Origin: Fusarium oxysporum f. sp. lycopersici 4287
Lineage: Eukaryota > Ascomycota > Sordariomycetes > Hypocreales > Nectriaceae
Assembly: GCF_000149955.1 (NCBI RefSeq)
Contig: NC_030988.1
Coordinates: forward strand, 3,709,362 to 3,773,361
DNA length: 64,000 nt
Direction: 5' to 3'
The notes below the pieces were generated by a model that saw only the letters and a program-made list of their open reading frames with translations, did no database searches and had not been told where the DNA came from. Position numbers and translations under genes: made by a program. Numbering within the stretch: position 1 is the first letter of the stretch; the number at the start of each line of letters is the position of its first letter. Shown one piece after another: positions 32,542 to 42,300 of the stretch.

Positions 32542-32832
32542 ACAACACAAGATCTCTCACAGCAGGCGGCAGGTATTCGTCTGCTGGTAATGGAAGCAGA
32601 GTTGAGATTACACGGACAACGCGTCAACTTCGCAATGAATCCTTGTCTGTACCTTGGAAATTCGAAGATATGTAAGAAGCACACAAAGTCCAGCAGCATC
32701 TTTTAGATCTTCATCCTGATAACTGTGACGCCATGTAGTATCAAGCTATGAACAACGCATCTTTTGCGGCCGTCTTAACCCTACCCTCTTCCGGTACGCC
32801 CCCCCCCCCCCCCCCCCAAAATTGAAAATCTC
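32542..32832. repeat. Non-coding with a 19-bp poly-C run (32799-32817)
   Basis: Nineteen consecutive C residues lie 15 bp before the next ATG. Long C runs are sequencing-error-prone; the run may also affect transcription or 5' leader structure of the next gene. Confidence 0.6.
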
Positions 32833-33162
32833 ATGGGGGACCATAAACCGGCGAAGAGACTAAAACGGAAGCGGGAACCGGATTTCCAATTCCTTTATAC
32901 TCCTCCAAGCAATCAACCTTCGCAAGACATGGGGTTTACAGACAGCCCGACAGAGCCGTATAGCAGCGACGAATTTTGGGACGAGATGATGGCTCGTGAA
33001 GTGTGGGATAGGATGATTGAGAAGCAACGAAAAGTGGAGCCATCCGATCCCCGTGCTGAGGAGTACGCAAGGTGCTATCAGAGTGAAGAGCAAAGGAGGC
33101 AGGACTGGGATAGTGCAAGGGGGATTAATGGACTTGTTTTTGCAAAGGTAAATAGTTTATAG
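32833..33162 (+). CDS. Small nuclear-type hypothetical protein, 3' end probably altered by an insertion
   Basis: 109 residues starting MGDHKPAKRLKRKREPD, a strong basic nuclear-localisation-like stretch, followed by an acidic, charged body. It ends at 33162, only 4 bp before a pogo relic. The last codons (FAKVNSL) follow an AAG-GTAAAT that looks like an intron donor, so the natural C-terminus may have been cut off by the insertion. No domain recognised. Confidence 0.4.
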   Translation: MGDHKPAKRLKRKREPDFQFLYTPPSNQPSQDMGFTDSPTEPYSSDEFWDEMMAREVWDRMIEKQRKVEPSDPRAEEYARCYQSEEQRRQDWDSARGINGLVFAKVNSL

Positions 33163-33166
33163 CTTA

Positions 33167-33506
33167 ACGTACACAATAAGCATGCTGATTAAAAATCCCT
33201 TAACCTTACATCTAACTATCTAATTAATTGATTCTTAACTAAATATTATGTCTCAATTTAATAAAGAGGCTTAAATCCTTCTTACACTTCAGGCATATTG
33301 GGCAAACCTAAAATTAAATCTGTAATAAGCTGTAAAGGTCTATAATGTTAACTTCTTAACCCTCTATACTTAATATAACAGTATCTCTATATATAGCAAT
33401 TAAGTTCTAAAGTTATAGAAACTGAGCTATCTAAAGGAATAAGTTATAGTTCAGTATATCCTTAATTTAAATTTATATAGATTTCCTCTAAGGGAGAATA
33501 GACAAG
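33167..33506 (+). mobile_element. pogo transposon fragment, heavily RIP-like mutated
   Basis: After a TA at 33165-33166 the sequence begins ACGTACACAATAAGCATG, the pogo left terminal repeat. It continues through a 5' leader and an ATG (33250) homologous to the start of the copy at 12283. The first 250 bases of the gene are saturated with changes towards A and T and with stop codons. Similarity ends near 33506 at the point matching the RGFPPR region, so only the first sixth of the element survives. Confidence 0.75.
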
Positions 33507-34497
33507 CTTATGCCATAGCCAGCATTGCAGTCTCGAAGATCGACAATCTTAATAGCGGCGGGAACAGTGTCTCAGTGGAAACTTGAACCAGTGAAGAAAT
33601 TTCCCGCTTGCTACATTGAAAATTGTAAAAGCCGCTTGCCTCACTTGCAAACAAGTCAGTCTCAGATCCAGGAGAGAGTCCGATTATGCATTTTAACGGA
33701 AACGGTTTGGCTGTAAGGTCGAAGAAAGAAGCCTTAGCGCGTCATAGTTGCCAGGTGAAGCTTTTGTACAGGGCGCTACTGGGGGACTGGGCTATACCTA
33801 CCCAGGAGCGGGGCGGGATGACAGACCTCGCGCAATGGTCAAGACGCTTTCCTTTGTCATCTTACTTTATTGGCATGCAGATGTTAAGAAAGTAGCCCTA
33901 ATTACACCAATCTTAACAATTGCACCTACTCAAGCTACTGAAGTTCGCGATGAAGCCTTGGTCAGTTGGAGGAGGGCTCGTAATAAATTCTGCTCGAATT
34001 GCCAGTGGCAGTGAGCTGGCCCATCATCTGCGTGATATTTCCACTTGGATGAAACGTCTAGGCTAGGATGACGCCTTTGCTAACACATCCAAGCATCCTC
34101 TCAGCCTCCAGGAGTATCGTCGTGCGTTCTATCTTGCGACAACTCTAAGAGTTGGAGCAGCCTCACGGTTTGTCCATTTTGTAATACGCAGTTCTCATTG
34201 CCCATGTATTCGAACGATACGACCGGCACAAGGAATGACATATAAAACAATCCAATGATGGTTCAAGCTGTACCGAAACATCCGGCGTGAAGACACGACA
34301 GGAAGAAAGAGGCGCAAGAAAGCAAGATGCGATAGGCCGAGCGAACGATCGAAAGCATAAAGCATACAAAAAGAAACAAACGAAAAAGAAAAAGGCGAGG
34401 AAACTCACTCCTAGGTCACCTCTATACAGTTATAGCAACGCCGACATAATGTTGGCTTGCAAAGTGGTAACTATTCTCGCTTAAGAGCACACCATGC
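33507..34497. other. Non-coding or unrecognised stretch
   Basis: Short open frames at 33525-34014 do not assemble into a recognisable gene. The last 250 bases, purine-rich on the plus strand, are probably the 3' flank of the GPI-protein gene that ends at 34498 on the other strand. Confidence 0.35.
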
Positions 34498-35355
34498 CTA
34501 GATAAGGACAAACGAAAGGATAACACAACAGGAGAGTATCACCCCCATCCCTACCCGCTGGTTCCTGCAGCTTCCTGCTCCATCAGCCTCCGTCGCACCT
34601 GGGGAATCCTCCCCGGTGGAGGACGGCCCTCCGTCCAAGGCTTCCGTAGGAGGATAGGGCCCCTTGCAGCCACCAGCACCCGTAGCGACGTCGTTCTCCC
34701 CGTCTTCGGTGCAGTGACTTCGCCGCGGATCCACGCATTCGGAGAGCAGCGACTCACCATCGATGCCAATGTCAGGGTAACCGACCGGAACAGCTTCGGC
34801 GTTGAAATACACGTCGCATCGAGATGTTGTGACGGCCTGTCCGCCCAGGTTGGTGCTGATAGTAGAGACATAAGTCGTGACAAGCTCGACCAGACTCGAG
34901 TCTGTTGCCTGGTCCGTCAAGGAGTCTGGCAGACTGACGCCGATCGAATCGGTGTAAGTAAACTTGGTCTTGGTGCAGCTGGATGGATTGGATACTACCG
35001 CCTTGGCGTAGTAGTGCGTCTCGATAGAGGGTTCTGTTCTTGGGGCCGAGGAGCCAGAGGTTGAGGTAGGGAGGGCGGCAGACGTCGGAAGGCGGACCTC
35101 GATGGTAGTGACATCAACCACGGCGCGTCCGTCACCATTTTCGGTAGCCACGAAGTAGTCGGTGCGGCTGATGGTCCGCTCGGTCACGGGGGAGACGGTG
35201 AGAGGCGCCGTGAGCTCAACAGTCTCGGTCTGGTTATAATCAGGCACGATTTCTGTCGTGATGGAACGAACGACGACATAGTAGGTCGTGTCCCACGCGA
35301 TAGACAGGCGTGCCAAAGCCAGGGGTAGAATGAGCGTCCTGAGCGGTGACAACAT
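34498..35355 (-). CDS. Predicted GPI-anchored, Ser/Thr-rich cell-surface protein
   Basis: 285 residues from the ATG at 35355 (MLSPLRTLILPLALARLSIA, a good signal peptide). The longer frame upstream to 35634 has no sensible N-terminus. The mature part is rich in Ser, Thr and Val, with an early N-glycosylation site (YNQT), four or more cysteines, and a Gly/Ser/Asp-rich spacer. It ends in a hydrophobic tail (VGMGVILSCCVILSFVLI) preceded by small residues, the pattern of a GPI-attachment signal. Such proteins sit in the plasma membrane or cell wall. No catalytic domain is visible. Confidence 0.7.
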   Translation of the reverse strand: MLSPLRTLILPLALARLSIAWDTTYYVVVRSITTEIVPDYNQTETVELTAPLTVSPVTERTISRTDYFVATENGDGRAVVDVTTIEVRLPTSAALPTSTSGSSAPRTEPSIETHYYAKAVVSNPSSCTKTKFTYTDSIGVSLPDSLTDQATDSSLVELVTTYVSTISTNLGGQAVTTSRCDVYFNAEAVPVGYPDIGIDGESLLSECVDPRRSHCTEDGENDVATGAGGCKGPYPPTEALDGGPSSTGEDSPGATEADGAGSCRNQRVGMGVILSCCVILSFVLI

Positions 35356-35772
35356 TGTGTCGAAGGTTGTCACAAATCTACAAACGCACAAATGCCAATT
35401 GCGCCATGATAAAGGCTGTTTCGTACCCACATGCCTATTATATATGTAAGTTAATACTCGACTTGAAACCACAAAATTGAGAGCAAGGGCCGGGCCAGGG
35501 CGACCAACACTAGCAATGCAGGGTGTTACATATGTGCCTTGCCATTCTATACGTGGCTCCAGGGAAAATTGACATGGGTCAATAATTGTAATAAACCAGA
35601 GCCTGCGACGCCAATCCCGCCACGACCAGATCAAGAGAAGCTCCCTTATTAAGACATGCCCAAGCGCGCACCAGATCAGTAACCGTTGTGGCCTAAGTTC
35701 GAGATTTAAGATGGCGTCGTCGGATGATGTTTACGCAGACGCAAATTTGTAATCGCCTACCGGCAAGCTGAC
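35356..35772. other. Promoter region of the GPI-protein gene, ending at the MULE target site
   Basis: No gene. The last nine bases (35764-35772, CAAGCTGAC) are the left copy of the MULE target duplication. Confidence 0.6.
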
Positions 35773-38712
35773 GGGCGTCAATAGGTGCGCACCTGGATGC
35801 GCACGTAAGTGTCACGTGTTGCGCACCCGGTGCGTCTGTAAGGGAGTTATGTAAGCCCAACACCCTTGTAGCTACCCCTTTCCCGTTGATAAAGAGCCTC
35901 ACTTCGCCGCGCAACGATCTACTCAAATCATCTCTCCTAGAATGAATCCAGTTACAGCTACTCGTCAATTTTCTGATGACTGCCTGCCTCCTGAACGCGA
36001 GTATGGCTCTCGGGAAGCCCTACACGCCGCGATCAATGCATGGGCAGCTCCCAGGGGCTATGCGTTTGTCACTGGGAAGTCGAAGAAAACAGAGAGCGGC
36101 AGACGAATTGTTTTCTTCAGCTGTGACCGTGGAGGAGCACCTCCAAAGGCCTCGGGCGTACGGCAACGGTCAACTACAACACGGCGTACAGGGTGTCAAT
36201 TCTCAGTCCTTGCGAAGGAGGCCTTGGATAAGACAACGTGGCGCCTTACACACCGTCCTGGCAGCGAGTTTGCCCATCACAACCACGAGCCAAGCACAAG
36301 CATGTCTGCACATCCAGTCCATCGTCAACTATCCAATGCAGATAGGTCAACTATTAACAACCTTGCAAACGCTGGTGTAGCACCGAAAGAGATCAGGTCC
36401 TACCTACGTCAGAACACAGAGTCTCATGCCACCCAGCAAGACATCTACAACTGCATTGCACAAGGCAAACGAGACCAGAAGAAGGGCCAGAGCACAATCC
36501 AAGCTCTTGCTAATGAGCTTGAGGCTGAGGGTTTCTGGAGTCGAATACGCTTCGACGAGGATGGTCGGGTTACAGCTGTGTTGTTTGCCCACCCAGAGTC
36601 GCTAACATACCTTAAGTCATACCCGGATATACTTATATTGGACTGCACATATAAGACAAACAAGTATAGGATGCCTCTTCTCGATATCGTCGGTGTTGAT
36701 GCCTGTCAACGATCATTCTGCATCGCCTTCGCCTTCCTCAGCGGCGAGGAGGAGAAGGACTACATCTGGGCGTTAGATCGGCTACGTTCAATGTACGAAG
36801 CCTGTAGCGCAAGGCTGCCATCTGTGATCCTTACAGACCGCTGTCTGGCCTGCATGAATGCGGTATCTCATTGTTTCCCGGCTGCAGTATCGCTTCTATG
36901 CCTTTGGCATGCCAACAAGGCAGTCCTGCGTTACTGCCAGCCAAGCTTTATGCGTCATAACGATGCGGCTCAAAAGCCTCAAGGCCACCAAGAGTGGAAG
37001 GACTTCTACGGAAGATGGCATGAGCTCGTGGCATCGGCAAATGAGGAGACATTTGAAGACAGGCTTCAGCAGCTCAAAGAGCGCTATGCTTCAGCTCACG
37101 CCCGGGAGGTCGCCTACATCATCGAAACATGGCTTGACCTCTACAAAACAAAGCTCGTGAAAGCTTGGGTTGATCGGTATCTTCACTTTGAGAATGTGGT
37201 TACATCTCGAGGCGAGGGTATTCATCAGCTCATCAAGGTGTACCTTGATACTTCCCAGCTAGATCTCTTTGAGGCCTGGAGGGCTATCAAGCTGGCGATA
37301 CTTAACCAAGTAGCTGAGCTCCGAGCAAACCAGGCGAAGCAGCAAATCCGAACACCCATAGAACTCTCAGGGAGTCTATACAGCATCATACGAGGCTGGG
37401 TATCTCACGAGGCATTGCGGAAGGTTGAGGCGCAGAGAAAGCGGCTCCAACAGGACAGACTCCCTGCCTGCACAGGAGTCTTCTCAGCAACGCTTGGGCT
37501 CCCTTGCGCTCACACAATTGAGCCTCTTCTACAACAAGCCCAGCCGCTTCAACTACACCACTTCCATACGCATTGGCATCTTCAACGAGAAGGAAACCCT
37601 CAATTGCTCATAGAGCCCCGCCGTCAGTTCGATCAGGTGCCAGCTACGTCAACATTGCCGAAGACTAGCACTCAGCGCGAGCCATGTGCATTTGAGATCG
37701 TCGAACAAGCATCACAGACGAGAGCCAACCCCAAATGTTCAAGATGTCATACACAGGGCCACAGGATGAGCTCAAAGGCATGCCCATTGCGATATGCGCA
37801 TCTTGTATCTCCCTCAGCTTCTACAGCGCCCCCAAATACGCTGCCGCCATCGACTACACCAAGTTCGGCTCAACAGCCAGTTCCCGATCCATCCTTATGC
37901 TCAATTTTGCCACAGCAGCAGGTAGCGCCGCCAGCGGCACTATGTGATCAAGAGATGGTGCCGTCCCCGCCAGATATAATAGCACTGCCATCCTCATCAG
38001 CGGATGTACCTCCACCACCAGATATGCCGCCATCGGTACCAGCGTCTGGGCCAGACATACGCTATGATGACCCTCGTGCTATATATGATCGATATATTGC
38101 AGCACGGATGGCATGGTATAACAAGCTGCCTCGAGGTAGCTTAAAGACTAACCAGGAATATCGAAAGGCAATGGGCCTCCCTCAACGCTACGATAAGACA
38201 AGTTACAGCTGGTGTTTGGATTATAAGCAGATGGGTAAGCGATGCACATCAACGATACCTGGACGGGAGTGGACTAAGGAGGAGATGATGGCGTACTTGG
38301 ATTGGACCAGGGTAGAAGATGAACGTGTGGAGAGGCAAGTCGCCCAGGAGATGGGCGACAACCCTCTGGCGAACAGGCGAACAGGCATGAAGGAGATTTG
38401 GAAGAGGGTTGAGCAGGACATGATCGACCAACAAGCTCTGTACTCGAACGATAAACTGGCTGAAGACTGTATCATAGTTACTGCTTAGATTATTATTAAC
38501 GCCTACATTACTTATATCCCAATTATGGCACCGTGAGAAAAAATCTGTATAGCAGAGCAGTTCGTCATCTAGAGATTAGAAGCAATACAATAAAATACAA
38601 TAGGCTGGCTGGCATACAAGGGTGTTGGGCTTACATAACTCCCTTACAGACGCACCGGGTGCGCAACACGTGACACTTACGTGCGCATCCAGGTGCGCAC
38701 CTATTGGCGCCC
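35773..38712 (+). mobile_element. Complete MULE (Hop-like) DNA transposon
   Basis: 2,940 bp bounded by 98-bp terminal inverted repeats (35773-35870 and 38615-38712) that differ at a single base (T at 35778 against C in the mirrored copy). They begin GGGCG-T/C-CAATAGGTGCG. A perfect 9-bp target duplication, CAAGCTGAC, flanks it (35764-35772 and 38713-38721), the length typical of Mutator-like elements. Near-identical ends, an exact duplication and an open transposase suggest recent insertion. Confidence 0.96.
35942..38488 (+). CDS. MULE transposase (Hop-like)
   Basis: 848 residues, no interruption. An N-terminal FAR1/AFT-like DNA-binding region lies at about 20-115 (SREALHAAINAWA, a Cys pair and the HHNHEPS His cluster). 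The DDE catalytic core has LDCTYKTN (D234), VILTDR (D299) and the MULE hallmark CLWHANK (H323). A SWIM-type Cys/His element (C-x14-C-x-H near 511-529) follows, then a CCHC knuckle (CSRCHTQGHRMSSKAC). The Pro/Ser-rich linker and the C-terminal 150 residues (ending in an acidic helical tail) I do not recognise. It cuts and pastes DNA between inverted repeats in the nucleus. The gene sits entirely between the two 98-bp ends, with the promoter presumably in or next to the left repeat. It appears functional. Confidence 0.93.
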   Translation: MNPVTATRQFSDDCLPPEREYGSREALHAAINAWAAPRGYAFVTGKSKKTESGRRIVFFSCDRGGAPPKASGVRQRSTTTRRTGCQFSVLAKEALDKTTWRLTHRPGSEFAHHNHEPSTSMSAHPVHRQLSNADRSTINNLANAGVAPKEIRSYLRQNTESHATQQDIYNCIAQGKRDQKKGQSTIQALANELEAEGFWSRIRFDEDGRVTAVLFAHPESLTYLKSYPDILILDCTYKTNKYRMPLLDIVGVDACQRSFCIAFAFLSGEEEKDYIWALDRLRSMYEACSARLPSVILTDRCLACMNAVSHCFPAAVSLLCLWHANKAVLRYCQPSFMRHNDAAQKPQGHQEWKDFYGRWHELVASANEETFEDRLQQLKERYASAHAREVAYIIETWLDLYKTKLVKAWVDRYLHFENVVTSRGEGIHQLIKVYLDTSQLDLFEAWRAIKLAILNQVAELRANQAKQQIRTPIELSGSLYSIIRGWVSHEALRKVEAQRKRLQQDRLPACTGVFSATLGLPCAHTIEPLLQQAQPLQLHHFHTHWHLQREGNPQLLIEPRRQFDQVPATSTLPKTSTQREPCAFEIVEQASQTRANPKCSRCHTQGHRMSSKACPLRYAHLVSPSASTAPPNTLPPSTTPSSAQQPVPDPSLCSILPQQQVAPPAALCDQEMVPSPPDIIALPSSSADVPPPPDMPPSVPASGPDIRYDDPRAIYDRYIAARMAWYNKLPRGSLKTNQEYRKAMGLPQRYDKTSYSWCLDYKQMGKRCTSTIPGREWTKEEMMAYLDWTRVEDERVERQVAQEMGDNPLANRRTGMKEIWKRVEQDMIDQQALYSNDKLAEDCIIVTA

Positions 38713-39467
38713 CAAGCTGACGACATTATTAGTAAGCGTGCTTCCGGAAATTGCATCAGTCCCGGCCTAACATGCCTGCATTTACGTACTCAGTCGCACC
38801 AATTACAATCCATTGGCCATTGGCAAGGCAGAATTTAAGGATTTTATCATAAAGCGTTCTTCGCCCGTAACGGATTCAGTGGGGGTTTGTGGCGGCTGTT
38901 CTGAAACAGCGGAGAAACATCCCTTGCAAAAGAATCCTGGTGCTAGGCACGAACAACCTTGCTGCAGGCCGCTTGGAGCGGTTGGACTGTGACCGCACCA
39001 TTTGTTGCTCGCGATGCTGGTGGCCGCCTCGGCCTCGTTGTTCGGAAATTGTACTATTTCTCAGCTTAATTGGAGCTATTTCCCTCTTGGATCTTTGATA
39101 GAGCTTGCAAATCCACTAACAGGATATGTCTAGAAACGTTTACAGAAAGCTCCTTTGGCCCTCCGTTCATTGCAGCGAATTTAAATCGTCGAATCTTGAA
39201 TAACCAAAATTTTCCCAGATTGCAATCTGGTAGACGGATTCGCCAGACCAGACCGGCCTTTCAGTCTGAGATTGCTGAAGTTCTCCGGTCGGGTGACCTG
39301 CGCCCACATAGTCCAAGAATACCTGAAACGTGGTTTGCGACATGATCGACATCAGATCATTGCCCTTCCTCCAGACGGAGGGAATGATATGGGTATCTGA
39401 GACCGCTAGGCGTTTCATCCTTCGGACAATCTTTACCCGACTCGGATAAGCCCTATTTGCACGGCAT
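38713..39467. other. Non-coding stretch
   Basis: Begins with the right copy of the MULE target duplication. No gene was recognised in the 750 bp up to the piggyBac end. Confidence 0.45.
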
Positions 39468-41673
39468 TATCTCTTTGAGCGGCACAAGGCATCCACGATG
39501 TCACGACAGGGGTGAGGGGCCAATCAAAATGGCCATGACGGCTGGTACCTCCACCCACACCTAAATTAGCGTGTGATAGAAGTACCAACAGTCAGCATTG
39601 TTACAAATCGCTACATCACACACTTTGCATCCGTACCTAGTCTGTGGACCTCGCGCATTTCCTGATATAGGCTGTAGATAGCCTCCTTTTTCCTTCCTTT
39701 TTTTCGAGGGTCGGGTCTGCCCTTGCCGAAAGCCCTTACAAGCTAGGCACGAGGAAGACCTATCTCTTCCTCGATAGACATGATTGATATCTCTTTGTAG
39801 GTGATTTTGCCGGGCTTCTTGATCGTCGATGTCTTCCTCTTTCCCTGTGCAGTCTCTCTTCCTAGTGTGACCTTCAGCAGCGTATCTATTGAAAATAGCG
39901 TTGTAAATGCATTCCTTCCAAGCTTGAAGCGTGGTATAGGGCTTCCAACGAGGCTGCCGTGTTTTCTTCTGTAAAATGAAGCTATTCGCAAGTACGACTT
40001 CAAGGAGGAAAGACCAAAGCAACGCCTGCCAAGGACCGCGCCGGAATCGGTGCTGATACGTTGTATAAGACCGTATCTGATCGCCGCGGTCAACGTGGTT
40101 CATTTCATCATTATACTGAGCGGCAACAGTAGGGATAGGGATTATCTTGAAGCTATCACCATTGAAGACCTGCTGCAGGCGTTGTGACTCTGCCTTCGTG
40201 CCTCTTTTGGTGGGCTTTTTCCTCTTTTTTAGTGTGCGCTCGTGAGGGGCTCCGCTGAGCACAGTTGAAAGGAAGAGCACGATGCCGCTATCTTTCCAAG
40301 CGATTTGGATGACCTAGGGCGAAAGGAAAAGGACAAATTAGTAAGGGAAATACAGGTAAAGCTGTCCATACCTGTTTATCTTGCGTCGGGATCAAATATA
40401 CCTCATTATACTGCAAAGCTGTGCCATCAGGAGCTTTTCCGGTCTCTTTTATATGCTTCATCTCGGTGGTGATGCCGCAGTTAGGGCGTGCCGTGCCTGT
40501 GGCACCGTGGCCAAGCTGCCGAAGAAGGCGGAAGAGCTGCGGCGACGAGAAGAGGTTATCCGTGAAGACGTGATGTGTCTGCGTTGACAGCATTTTTAGT
40601 AGGTGAACCACGACGCTTTGTGTATTGTTGAGAGGAATCTCGGTCCGTAGCCTTCCCTTCTTGCCGTACGGCGTTGGTGTAGGTAGCTCGACTATAACAG
40701 CCTTGTATGGTGATGCCTTCACGTGCCAAAGCCACTGCAGAAAGAAGCCCTGTTGGGCGATAACCCAGACTTTGAACCCCACGGGCGTAGGTTTATTCTT
40801 GACGACTGTTGTCTCTTTTGATCTGCCTGTAAAAGGGATCATACACTAATCTACAGTGAGGTTAGTCCCTGGAGGATAGAGCTCGATAGACACCCTTTGT
40901 ATGTGATTAGACCACTCTTCAGCCGCTTGGAAGGTCTTTGGAAGGTCGCTCTCATCCCTCACATCGAGCTTGGTGTAGTCAAAAGTGCGGAAATACCTCG
41001 TGATCAGCTCGAACTTCCGTAACGGCATGAACTTGATGATTGAGTGAAGAGGTCGCTGATCTCCTAGGCTAGGGGACTTCCAATGGTCTTTGATCGATAT
41101 TTCCTTATGAATTCCTAGGTAAATAAAGACCCCAAGCCATACATAAGCTGTTGCAGTGGAGATGCCTTCCCACTTGAGAATGCGAGACCGTTTGGAAAGG
41201 GGGGTATTCCAGTTATCAATAACGGCATTTTCGAGTAAGTAAGCGACCCAGCTATTGGTGTATTTAATCCATGACTGTACAAGGGAAATAGGTACAAAAC
41301 GCTGGAATAATTCAAGTGGTTCCTTGGGTAGAGGGTTAATCTTGAAATCACGATATTCTAGGTTGAAAGGTTGAAAATCATCACCGCGGCCCTCTTCGGG
41401 CGGAAAATCAGGCACGCCGGTGGGGTCATTAGCTGCCCTCAAAGGCGGGGTATTAAAGCTGTGATCATCTATATAATCAGGTATCTTTTGGGAGCTCATC
41501 GTTTTAATTAAGACGTGTTAGGGTTAATTTATATGATGATTTTGATGATTTTGGCTGTGTTGAATGAAGAAGCTGTCTGACGAGAACTTCACGTACCCCG
41601 CAGGTACTAGCGTTGTTAGTAAGCAAGGTGGGGCGAGTGACCCCGTGGATGCCTTGTGCCGCTCAAAGAGATA
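39468..41673 (-). mobile_element. piggyBac-type DNA transposon, nearly complete
   Basis: The ends TATCTCTTTGAGCGGCACAA (left) and its mirror TTGTGCCGCTCAAAGAGATA (right, ending 41673) extend to about 30 matching bases (GGCATCCACG). They resemble the CCCTTTG-type ends of piggyBac elements. The 18.7-kb MITE and the 52.1-kb copy have related ends. A TTAA duplication is not visible; the right side abuts a probable solo LTR. Confidence 0.8.
39561..41499 (-). pseudogene. piggyBac transposase with a single stop in the catalytic motif
   Basis: Exons 41499-40372 and 40313-39561 join across a 58-nt intron (GTATGG...CCTAG), giving 627 codons counting the final stop. The core has NLTVD at residue 217, then a TAG (40846-40848) where the family and the copy at 52 kb have Glu (VDE/IDE), then CMIPFTGRSKE. 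The later acidic motifs HHVFTDNLFSS and NHVDRGDQIRS are present, as is a C-terminal Cys-rich domain (CKVCDVAICNNADC). The TAG is a GAG-to-TAG transversion, not a RIP change. Apart from it the frame is open. Read-through could only yield traces of protein. Confidence 0.88.
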
Positions 41674-41674
41674 A

Positions 41675-42062
41675 TGTTACGACCCCAGCGGTTCCATCAC
41701 GTGTACTCCACATTTTCCTCCAATCAAGCATATGCCCCACAAAACGGATCAGTGCCAAGACTCCACGATCATGGATGATCCGACACGATCAGTACTGATC
41801 CACTACGATCACCACTGATCCCGCGACAACCTCACTGATCACTATTGGCATCCACTAGTATATAGACCACATTCATTAGCACTTTCATAGAACTTAGCTC
41901 ACCAGCTATCAATAAGACTTCTTTACATCGATAAGCCTAATAAGCATTACTTGATCATTAAGAGACGTGACAACCAACCCGCTCAGTATAACGCCCTACG
42001 CAATCTGCAAACATAAACCTAGTACGGACTAGTTTCCCTGTTTGAAACCCACAACCGTCACA
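41675..42062. repeat. Probable solo LTR of a gypsy/copia-type retrotransposon
   Basis: 388 bp beginning TGTTACG and ending CGTCACA, i.e. TG...CA with imperfect mirrored heptamers. It is flanked by GATAA and TATAA, which would be a 5-bp target duplication with one change. Inside are a TATA-like TATATAG (41861) and a run of GATC/TGATC words at 41738-41840. No internal retrotransposon genes accompany it. The assignment rests on these termini alone. Confidence 0.45.
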
Positions 42063-42300
42063 TATAAGAAGGAGAATAAGCAGAAACTGTTATAAATCTC
42101 TTATAAGTATAACGTGGTTGATAAGCGAGTGTCCCAGACAAGCGAGTGACCCAGTCTTATTTCTATCTTAAATCCAGGGTTTAAAAAATTCTTTAAAAGT
42201 TTAAACTAAGCTTAAAATAGCTATAATTTTAATAGCTTATATGTAAGTCTTAAAATGAGCTATAGTAATTTTTCTAGATTTTTAAAAAAAATTACCTATA

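Noticed and set aside
34498..35634. 378-residue version of the GPI protein
   Set aside because: The 93 upstream residues hide a clean signal peptide that starts at the ATG at 35355.
41738..41840. GATC-rich stretch as a regulatory array
   Set aside because: Irregular spacing, and it lies inside the probable LTR; no unit length could be defined.
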